DNA from: Lachnobacterium bovis DSM 14045
Lineage (GTDB): Bacteria; Bacillota; Clostridia; Lachnospirales; Lachnospiraceae
DNA length: 64,000 nucleotides
Assembly: GCF_900107245.1 (NCBI RefSeq)
Contig: NZ_FNPG01000008.1
Coordinates: 1 to 64,000, forward strand
Direction: 5' to 3'
Shown: positions 55,443-62,421 of the stretch, in pieces
How the letters are laid out: each line of letters starts with the position of its first letter
How positions within the stretch are numbered: the first letter of the stretch is position 1
The notes under the pieces: generated by a model
The model's database searches: none
The model's input: only the letters and a program-made list of their open reading frames with translations
What the model was told of the DNA's origin: nothing
Made by a program: the position numbers and the translations under genes

Positions 55443-56255
55443 ATGTATGATGTAATCGTTATTGGATCAGGACCAGCTGGATTATCAGCTGCAATAAATG
55501 TTAGACAAAGAGGTGGAAGTGTATTAGTTTTAGGAACCAATATAGAAGAGAATCCTCTTATGAAAGCAGAAAAAATAGATAATTATTTAGGATTACCAGG
55601 TAAAACAGGAAAAGAGCTAATGGAAATTTATGTTTCTCATGCAAAAGATATGGGAGTAGAAATTAAAGAAGCAAGAGTACTTAATACAATGAAAAATGGT
55701 GATTCGTGGATGGTTAGTGCTGGAAGTGATTTTTATGAAGCGTATGCCATTATTCAAACTGGAGGCATTGTCAGAGGGAAAAAATTCGAAGGTGAAGAAG
55801 AAAAAGTTGGAAAAGGTGTAAGTTATTGTGCAACTTGTGATGGAATGTTATACAGAGGAAAAAATGTTGCCGTAATAGGATATGGAAAAAGTGATGAAAA
55901 AGAAGCAGAATTTTTAAAGGGAATTGGATGTAACGTAGAATATTTTGAAAACCCTAAAAAAGTGGTGGTTGAGGGAAAAGATAAGGTTGAAAAAATAAAA
56001 GTATCCGATGTAGAATATACTGTAGACGGAGTGTTTATTTTAAGACCAACAATCGCACCAAACGAGCTTTTTCCTAATCTTGAGTTAGATGGAAATTATA
56101 TAAAAATAGACAGAAAAATGCAGACAAATATTGAGGGATTGTATGCAGCAGGTGATTGTACAGGTTTGCCACTCCAGGTTGCAAAGGCTGTAGGTGAAGG
56201 ACTAGTTGCAGGCCAAAGTGCTATGGCATATGTATCAAAAAGTAAAAAGAAATAA
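55443..56255 (+). CDS. thioredoxin-reductase-like flavoprotein lacking NADPH motifs (candidate ferredoxin-dependent type)
   Basis: A protein of 270 residues, shorter than the usual ~310. The FAD site GSGPAGLSAA (8-17), the redox pair Cys129-Ala-Thr-Cys132 and the second FAD motif LYAAGDCTG are all present. The NADPH site is not: GGGDSA is replaced by GYGKSD, and the HRR arginine cluster is replaced by EYFENPKKV. Clostridia are known to have pyridine-nucleotide-independent, ferredoxin-linked thioredoxin reductases (FFTR) with just such losses, so this is a good candidate. AAAAGGAGG precedes the ATG. Confidence 0.8.
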   Translation: MYDVIVIGSGPAGLSAAINVRQRGGSVLVLGTNIEENPLMKAEKIDNYLGLPGKTGKELMEIYVSHAKDMGVEIKEARVLNTMKNGDSWMVSAGSDFYEAYAIIQTGGIVRGKKFEGEEEKVGKGVSYCATCDGMLYRGKNVAVIGYGKSDEKEAEFLKGIGCNVEYFENPKKVVVEGKDKVEKIKVSDVEYTVDGVFILRPTIAPNELFPNLELDGNYIKIDRKMQTNIEGLYAAGDCTGLPLQVAKAVGEGLVAGQSAMAYVSKSKKK

Positions 56256-56275
56256 ATAATAAAAGAGGTTATGTG

Positions 56276-57073
56276 ATGCAGAATAAACAAATAACAAATT
56301 ATTTAAAGGCAAATCTACATGCTCATACATTCAGATGTCAGCATGCTTATGGAACAGAAAGAGAATATGTAGAGACTGCAATTGAGATGGGAATTAAAGA
56401 ATTTGGTTTTTCGGATCATATTTTTTGTCCATTTAAACATGGTGAAGTATCTACAATGCGAATGAAATTAAGTGAAGTAGAAGGCTACGTTGATACACTC
56501 AATAATCTTAAAAGAGAGTATAAAAATGATATAGATATCTTAATTGGGTTTGAGGCTGAGTATATAAGAGATTTTTATGAAGAACAGATGAAAATTTGTA
56601 GAGATTATGATATAGATTATCTTATTTTAGGTCAGCATTTTATTGGAGATGAGTTCCATGGACCATATTCAGGTGCACAGACAACGGATGAGTCAATACT
56701 AGAGGGATATGTGGAATTGGCAATAGAAGGAGCCAAAACAAATAGTTATACTTATATGGCGCATCCCGATCTGATTTTTTATACAGGAAATAAAGAAATA
56801 TATTATAAGCACATGAAACATTTGTGTGAAGAATTAAAAAAACTAGATATGCCATTAGAATTTAATATGTTAGGAAGAGCGACAAATAGAAATTATCCAA
56901 ACGAGTTTTTCTGGCAGATTGCAGGAGAAGTTGGAAATAAGGCAATTATCGGAATTGACGCACATGATACTACAATTATCCAAAATGTAGAAGCATATAA
57001 TCAGTGTATGGAGATTGCAAGGAAAAATAATATAGAAGTGTTACCAAAAATTGACGTAAAAAAAACACCATAA
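56276..57073 (+). CDS. PHP-domain histidinol-phosphatase-like phosphoesterase
   Basis: A protein of 265 residues with PHP metal motifs: NLHAHTFRCQHAYGTEREYVETAIEMG, FGFSDH, GFEAEYI, LGQHFI, MAHPDLIFY and IGIDAHDT. Such proteins hydrolyse histidinol phosphate or other phosphomonoesters. No his genes adjoin, so substrate is uncertain. The ATG at 56276 follows AGAGGT; the GTG one codon earlier is less likely. Co-transcription with the flavoprotein gene is likely (20 nt apart). Confidence 0.82.
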   Translation: MQNKQITNYLKANLHAHTFRCQHAYGTEREYVETAIEMGIKEFGFSDHIFCPFKHGEVSTMRMKLSEVEGYVDTLNNLKREYKNDIDILIGFEAEYIRDFYEEQMKICRDYDIDYLILGQHFIGDEFHGPYSGAQTTDESILEGYVELAIEGAKTNSYTYMAHPDLIFYTGNKEIYYKHMKHLCEELKKLDMPLEFNMLGRATNRNYPNEFFWQIAGEVGNKAIIGIDAHDTTIIQNVEAYNQCMEIARKNNIEVLPKIDVKKTP

Positions 57074-57098
57074 GCTATCTTTATGGTGCTTTTTTTTG
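57062..57098 (+). terminator. terminator overlapping the phosphatase stop codon
   Basis: CACCATAA and TTATGGTG pair around AGCTATCT... with an A-run before and eight T after. The stop codon is within the stem. Confidence 0.85.
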
Positions 57099-57120
57099 TT
57101 CTGCATATCGAACAGAACGA
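57099..57120. promoter_or_regulatory. inverted repeat upstream of the AraC-type gene
   Basis: GTTCTG and CAGAAC arms flank CATATCGAA. It could be an operator in the region before the regulator gene; a second pair AAATAC/GTATTT lies near 57182-57206. Confidence 0.35.
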
Positions 57121-57215
57121 ATCAAAAGGGGGGTATATATATTTATAAGGGGAATAAAGGAAAGGGTTACAATATATAGTCAAATACCCAGTATCGCCTG
57201 AGTATTTACAAATCA

Positions 57216-57244
57216 TTGTTATTTTTTTCCAACAGATGTATAAT
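57216..57244 (+). promoter_or_regulatory. promoter of the AraC-PRTase-StiP unit
   Basis: TTGTTA (57216-57221), exactly 17 nt, TATAAT (57239-57244). Confidence 0.65.
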
Positions 57245-57315
57245 AACATGGTGAATTTAAAGCATCAAGGTGTAATAATTGCAAAACAAAAAAGACCATG
57301 GAATTGAGGGAAAAT

Positions 57316-58947
57316 ATGGAAAAATTACAAATATATATAAAAAATGTAATTCACGAACGATTGAAAAATTTAGAATGTTTTTCGCCGTATGAGGTTGTGA
57401 TAAAAGATTTTACGTTATCAGATGACAGTGTTAAGGAAATTGATTCAAATGAACCAATAATATATGTATTTAGTTTAAATAAGCAAGAAACCAACAATCC
57501 TTATACATTTTTTAGATTTGTCGATTCAATAAAGTTAAAATCAAATTTAGCACGTTTTTTATTTATTATAGAGAACAAAAATTTTGATTGCGCTTATGGA
57601 TGCATAAGTCATGGGGTGGATGCACTTCTAGTTGAGCCTGTTGATAATGTCGATTTAGCAATTCAATTGGCAAAGCTGACTGGAAATTTAAGGAAGGCGC
57701 AAAGAGACTATAAAGAAAGAATACGCCTAGAAGAGTATGAATTTAAAAAAAGGTCCGTTATAATGGGAAGAATGGTTAAGAATATCCTGAACAAACCAAA
57801 GGAATTCGAGTTCTTACTTCCAGAAATTAATAATAGATACAAGTTAAATTTAGAAGAAAAGAGATATAGAGTGGCAATTGTAGGCCTCGGAAAATATAGC
57901 ATATATCAGGGAAATATGAGTTTTATTCGTGGAATATATAAATTGTCAGTTAAAACACTTAATAATGCAAATGAAATAATTGCCTCAAGTGAACCATCAA
58001 TAGGTCTTATTGGTATTATCAATTATTCTGAGAATTATTCTAAAGAACTAGATCTTATGGAATTACATCGCCTAAAAAATTATTTAGACCAGGAAAGTGC
58101 AGATAGATCAGAGGGACAAATATCTTTGACAGTTGGACCAATTGTTCAAAATATAAGTGAAATTTATGATTCATTAGAACAAGTAATAGATGCCCAAGAA
58201 TATAGGATGATAAAAAATGATAATGTAATTTTTGCAGAAGATGTATGTAAGAATAGAATAAATTTATATGATTTGATTCCACAAAGAGCTATCAAAGAGT
58301 TGGTGCGTTATGTTGCACTAGGAAATATAGAGGCAGTAAATAATTGGTTTAAGCTTTTTGATGAAAAATATATTGAAGATTTCCAGAATTATCCACCAGG
58401 GTATAGAAAACTATGTGGAGAAATATATGAAAATATTAAACAGTTAGGGGAAAACAACAGATTAACCATGTTCCCTAAGGCACGATTTAATGCAATTGGA
58501 AATGTTTTTGATGGGAAAAAACGAATGGAAGAGTTACAGATTCTACTTGTTGAAATGTGTCATATTGTTTTAGATGAGGCTGATAATGGTAAAGAAATAG
58601 CACATAGAGCCATTGCCTATATGAAGGTGCACTACAAAGAGCCTTTGACATTAGAGGTTTTGGCAGAAAAATGTAATTTGAGTACTAGTTATTTTAGTAG
58701 AAAATTCAAAGAACAGACTGGTGAAAATTATATAGATGTTTTAACGGAAATCAGAATAAAAGAGGCAGAACATCTTCTCGTTAATACTCGAAAATCAATT
58801 ATTGAGATTTTAACAGAAGTAGGTTATTGTGATGATAAACATTTTAGAAAAGTATTTTTCAAGCACACAGGACTTACACCAAGTAAATATAGAAAAGAAA
58901 AAACAAGGATAAAGACCGAGAGGGAGGATAAGGTTGAAAAAAAATAA
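57316..58947 (+). CDS. AraC-family regulator with degenerate receiver-like N-terminal domain
   Basis: A protein of 543 residues. The C-terminal two helix-turn-helix units are typical (LTLEVLAEKCNLSTSYFSRKFKEQTG and IIEILTEVGYCDDKHFRKVFFKHTGLTPSKYRKEK). The length and domain order match YesN-type response regulators. However, the N-terminal region (IIYVFSLNK...GVDALLVEPVDNVDLAIQLAKL) lacks a clear phospho-acceptor aspartate and has VEP where receivers have LKP. It may thus be a phosphorylation-independent pseudo-receiver. The ATG at 57316 follows GAGGGA. Its last 14 nt overlap the next gene. Confidence 0.85.
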   Translation: MEKLQIYIKNVIHERLKNLECFSPYEVVIKDFTLSDDSVKEIDSNEPIIYVFSLNKQETNNPYTFFRFVDSIKLKSNLARFLFIIENKNFDCAYGCISHGVDALLVEPVDNVDLAIQLAKLTGNLRKAQRDYKERIRLEEYEFKKRSVIMGRMVKNILNKPKEFEFLLPEINNRYKLNLEEKRYRVAIVGLGKYSIYQGNMSFIRGIYKLSVKTLNNANEIIASSEPSIGLIGIINYSENYSKELDLMELHRLKNYLDQESADRSEGQISLTVGPIVQNISEIYDSLEQVIDAQEYRMIKNDNVIFAEDVCKNRINLYDLIPQRAIKELVRYVALGNIEAVNNWFKLFDEKYIEDFQNYPPGYRKLCGEIYENIKQLGENNRLTMFPKARFNAIGNVFDGKKRMEELQILLVEMCHIVLDEADNGKEIAHRAIAYMKVHYKEPLTLEVLAEKCNLSTSYFSRKFKEQTGENYIDVLTEIRIKEAEHLLVNTRKSIIEILTEVGYCDDKHFRKVFFKHTGLTPSKYRKEKTRIKTEREDKVEKK

Positions 58948-60091
58948 TTATAAAGAGGAAGATTTAGTTGTAATCGCAAAACGAGAGAACAATACAAAAA
59001 GAACATATCTAGTTGTAAATAAATTGCAGGGTAAGCATATTCCGGTTTCGCCATCAAAGGCGTTAGCGATGTTTGATACCCTGGCAGATATTTTAAAAAA
59101 CAGATATCAAAACGAAAAAGTTTTATTCGTAGGATTTGCTGAGACTGCAACAGCGATTGGAGCAAGAGTTGCAAATACATTTGGAGGAATTTATATTCAG
59201 ACGACACGAGAAAAAATTCCAGATGTTGATTATTTGTTTTTTACAGAATCTCATAGCCATGCAACTGAACAAAAACTTGTTGAAAATGATATAAAAAAGT
59301 GGATAAATGAAGTTGATAGAATCATTTTTGTGGAAGATGAGGTTACAACAGGTAATACCATTAAAAAAATTATAGATATAATTAAGAACAAATATCCACA
59401 GAATAAAAATAAAAACAAGATTAAATTTGCAGTAGCATCCTTACTAAATGGAATGAATGATGAAGCTTTAAATAAATATAAAAAGGAAGATATAGATTTA
59501 AATTATCTGGTTAAGACAAACCATGAAAAATATATACAAATAGTTTCAGGAATTTCGGAAAATGGAGAATATATTGTTGATTCAGTAGATATAAACAATA
59601 TATTAAATCCTGATATTATAAAAATACCTGGACTTATCAATACAAGACGTGCAGCAGATACTAAAACATACGAAGTTGCCTGCAAAAATCTGGCAGAAAA
59701 AATATGGACTATAATACAAGAGAAAAATGAGTTAGTACAATTAAATTCCAAAAATATATTGGTGCTTGGTACAGAAGAATGTATGTATCCGGCTATTTTT
59801 GTGGGAGCTTTTTTAGAGGAAAAAGGTTTTAAAGTTAAAACACATTCAACGACAAGAAGTCCAATCGCTGCAAGTAAAGATGAAGGATATCCTTTCGAAA
59901 AACGTTATCAAGTCTGTAGTTTTTATGATAGTCAGCGAGTTACGTTTATTTATAATTTAGCTAAATATGATCAGGTGATAATAGTAACTGATGCTGAAGT
60001 TACAGAAAGAAATAAAGGATTAAATTCACTAGTTAATAGCCTGGAAACAATGGGAAATCAAAACATAATGTGCGTTAACTGGATAAAATAA
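58934..60091 (+). CDS. phosphoribosyltransferase/TRSP protein of a Ter-type biosynthetic module
   Basis: A protein of 385 residues starting with TTG after GGGAGG, overlapping the regulator. The N-terminal half is a phosphoribosyltransferase fold: FVGFAETATAIGARVAN, TTREKIPDVDYLFFTESHSHATEQKL and the PRPP loop RIIFVEDEVTTGNTIKKII. The C-terminal half (NILVLGTEECMYPAIFVGAFLEEKGFKVKTHSTTRSPIA; SFYDSQRVTFIYNL) matches the TRSP domain. Such proteins occur in tellurite/Ter stress clusters and are predicted to make a nucleoside-like metabolite. Confidence 0.82.
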   Translation: MKKNNYKEEDLVVIAKRENNTKRTYLVVNKLQGKHIPVSPSKALAMFDTLADILKNRYQNEKVLFVGFAETATAIGARVANTFGGIYIQTTREKIPDVDYLFFTESHSHATEQKLVENDIKKWINEVDRIIFVEDEVTTGNTIKKIIDIIKNKYPQNKNKNKIKFAVASLLNGMNDEALNKYKKEDIDLNYLVKTNHEKYIQIVSGISENGEYIVDSVDINNILNPDIIKIPGLINTRRAADTKTYEVACKNLAEKIWTIIQEKNELVQLNSKNILVLGTEECMYPAIFVGAFLEEKGFKVKTHSTTRSPIAASKDEGYPFEKRYQVCSFYDSQRVTFIYNLAKYDQVIIVTDAEVTERNKGLNSLVNSLETMGNQNIMCVNWIK

Positions 60092-60107
60092 TACAAAGGG
60101 GATTAAG

Positions 60108-61169
60108 ATGAGAAGTTCATATAATACAAATGATGTAGAGTTACTTTTAAAAGATATTACTGGGGTGGTCAAGCCACAACCCACGGAAGAAAGAGAAAAA
60201 CTGATTCAGCAGGGAAAACATTATTCAGAGATGTTACCAATAGAATATGTTCCAACAGAAAAATATATGGAAATATACGAAGAGTCTCTTAAACAATTTG
60301 CAAAGGTCAATGCAAAGGCTATTGGTGTTTTATCAGACAAGATTATAAAACGAAGGGGTAAGGATGTTGTTCTGGTGTCATTGGCACGTGCAGGAATTCC
60401 TGCGGGTATACTCATTAAAAGATATATAAAAAAGAAATATGATATAGAAATAAAACATTATTCAATTTCTATAATCAGAGGTCGTGGAATAGACAAGAAT
60501 GCTGTAAACTATATTTTAAGTAAGCATAAGCCAGAACAAATAGTTTTTGTAGATGGTTGGATAGGAAAAGGTGCAATTCTTAAGGAATTAAGAAAAGATG
60601 TGCAGGAATTTAAAGGGGTTTCAAGCGAACTAGCAGTTATTGCTGACCCGGCAGGGGTATCCGATTTATATGGAACAAGAGAGGACATTTTAATTCCCAG
60701 CTCATGTTTAAACAGCACAGTTTCAGGCCTAATAAGCAGAACTTTTTTAAGAGATGACATTATTAAAGAAAATGATTTTCATGGGGCAGTTTTTTACGAA
60801 AATTTAAAAGGCTCTGATTTGTCATACGCTTTTATAGAAGCCATTGAAAAAGAATTTGATTTTTCAGATGAAGCAGAAACAAAAGAAATAACTTATTCGA
60901 AATATAGATACGGACGTGAAGAGGTTGAGGCCATAGCCACTGAATATGGAATTGATGATATCAATTTAGTTAAGCCTGGTATTGGAGAGACGACAAGAGT
61001 GCTACTGAGAAGGGTTCCATGGAAGATTTTAATTGATGAAAAGGTTAAAGACGAACCAGAATTAAGTGCATTAAAAAGGCTTGCAAAAGAAAAAAATGTT
61101 CCAGTGGAATTTCATCCACTAGAACACTATAAAGCATGCGGCATAATAAAAAAATTAGCTGATGCATAA
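60108..61169 (+). CDS. StiP-family protein (predicted PELOTA/PRTase-like component of the Ter module)
   Basis: A protein of 353 residues, 16 nt after the phosphoribosyltransferase gene. The central region KDVVLVSLARAGIPAGILIKRYIKKKYDIEIKHYSISIIRGRGID and VFVDGWIGKGAILKEL looks like a second phosphoribosyltransferase-type fold with a PRPP-like loop. YGTREDILIPSSCLNSTVSGLISRT and GIGETTRVLLRRVPWKI are family-typical. Database names call the family 'cysteine protease StiP', but the sequence suggests metabolite synthesis. AGGGGATT precedes the ATG. Confidence 0.78.
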   Translation: MRSSYNTNDVELLLKDITGVVKPQPTEEREKLIQQGKHYSEMLPIEYVPTEKYMEIYEESLKQFAKVNAKAIGVLSDKIIKRRGKDVVLVSLARAGIPAGILIKRYIKKKYDIEIKHYSISIIRGRGIDKNAVNYILSKHKPEQIVFVDGWIGKGAILKELRKDVQEFKGVSSELAVIADPAGVSDLYGTREDILIPSSCLNSTVSGLISRTFLRDDIIKENDFHGAVFYENLKGSDLSYAFIEAIEKEFDFSDEAETKEITYSKYRYGREEVEAIATEYGIDDINLVKPGIGETTRVLLRRVPWKILIDEKVKDEPELSALKRLAKEKNVPVEFHPLEHYKACGIIKKLADA

Positions 61170-61233
61170 AATGCAATATCTAACGTGTAGTATTCAGTTA
61201 CATACTGTAGAGAAAAACTGATATAGTAAATGA
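61170..61233. other. short convergent intergenic region
   Basis: AGTAT/ATACT and CAGTT/AACTG inverted repeats and a CTAACGT direct repeat (61182 and near 61233) are present. No convincing terminator. Confidence 0.35.
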
Positions 61234-62241
61234 CTAACGTAATATATGCTTGGATGTAGAAGGTGGTGTTATATCAAATGATGATGTGACACCATATTCT
61301 TTTGCTAAGAATAATATTTTCTGAGCCCATCTTCCGTGAGTTTTATACTCGTTCATTCTAGTCTGACTACCTTCTTTTGAAACCAATTGCGATGAATTTA
61401 AATCATAATTTAATATAGCACAAGCATCTAAATAATCTTGTTTAGTTACCTTTAATGAATCGTTGATAACATCAATTTGTTTTGGATGTATGACAGTTTT
61501 GCCAATAAAACCAAAATTAAAATCACGTTTTAATTCTTCTTCCAAACCTTCTTTCCAGTTATAACCATCAAAATATTCCCAAACAGGTCCAGAAATTACG
61601 TAGTCTTGCCCGAAAATTGAAACTATACTTGCCAAAATATTGGCAATAGGAATAATATCATAAATGGTGTCAGTGCTATGACGTCTAAAACCATATGTAT
61701 TACATAAATCATTGCCGCCCACCCTGATAGTTAAAACGTATTTTTCAATTTTTTTCAGCGACTGTTTAAGAGAATATAAAATATTAGTTCTTTCTAATTC
61801 GTTTGTAAGAGTCGAATCCTCCAATATTGGCATCATATAAAAAGTTTGATTGTAAGAGTCATTGATTTTGATGATTTGGTCAATATAATCATTTACATTT
61901 GTAAGCGAAAATTTCGGGATAATGTATCCTTTAATAATTTTTCGTGTATCACCTAAACGTTTGGTGATAGATTCGATTTGTTCTGGATTACGAACTCTGA
62001 TAAAAATTTTAGGAATATAAAAATCCTGTGTTTTTGAAGTTTTATATATTTTTGTTAAAGAAGAAATCATTGTTTCTTCGGCTTCTTCTACAAAATTATC
62101 ATTAATTGTATCTTCTAAACATAGTGCTAAAGAAAACTTTTTTCCAAAATCTTCATTAATAATTTTTTGAGAAATATTTGATTTGTTAGCAGGTGAGTAT
62201 AATAAAGCTCCTACACTATAGTATAGTTCTGAATTTTTCAT
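61234..62241 (-). CDS. HpcH/HpaI-type TIM-barrel C-C bond lyase of the Ter module
   Basis: A protein of 335 residues. KFSLALCLEDTINDNFVEEAEETM, PKIFIRVRNPEQI, FYMMPILEDSTLTN, TIRVGGNDLCNTYGFRR and GFIGKTVIHPKQIDVINDSLKVT match the citrate-lyase-beta/aldolase superfamily. It is the branch found with Ter biosynthetic genes. Glutamates and the aspartate in these motifs would bind Mg2+. It is divergent from yceG-type gene and convergent with stiP-type gene. AAAGGAG precedes the ATG. Confidence 0.8.
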   Translation of the reverse strand: MKNSELYYSVGALLYSPANKSNISQKIINEDFGKKFSLALCLEDTINDNFVEEAEETMISSLTKIYKTSKTQDFYIPKIFIRVRNPEQIESITKRLGDTRKIIKGYIIPKFSLTNVNDYIDQIIKINDSYNQTFYMMPILEDSTLTNELERTNILYSLKQSLKKIEKYVLTIRVGGNDLCNTYGFRRHSTDTIYDIIPIANILASIVSIFGQDYVISGPVWEYFDGYNWKEGLEEELKRDFNFGFIGKTVIHPKQIDVINDSLKVTKQDYLDACAILNYDLNSSQLVSKEGSQTRMNEYKTHGRWAQKILFLAKEYGVTSSFDITPPSTSKHILR

Positions 62242-62277
62242 AGTAACTCCTTTATAATTATTTATTGTCTAAAGAAA

Positions 62278-62306
62278 AGTATATAATCTTTTTTAATATT
62301 ATTCAA
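62278..62306 (-). promoter_or_regulatory. promoter of the aldolase gene
   Basis: On the minus strand TTGAAT (62301-62306), exactly 17 nt, TATACT (62278-62283). Confidence 0.55.
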
Positions 62307-62361
62307 GAAGAGCATATTTTAAAAAAGAAGACTGTTAATTTATTGACAAGAGGGTATATTG

Positions 62362-62389
62362 TTTGAAAAGATAAAGTGTGATAATATTA
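62362..62389 (+). promoter_or_regulatory. likely promoter region of the YceG-type gene
   Basis: TTGAAA followed after 16 nt by TATTAT; a TTGACA at 62345 is upstream but without a well-placed partner. Exact use is uncertain. Confidence 0.4.
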
Positions 62390-62421
62390 TATTTAAGATT
62401 CCTTTAGAGAGGTGTAAAACA

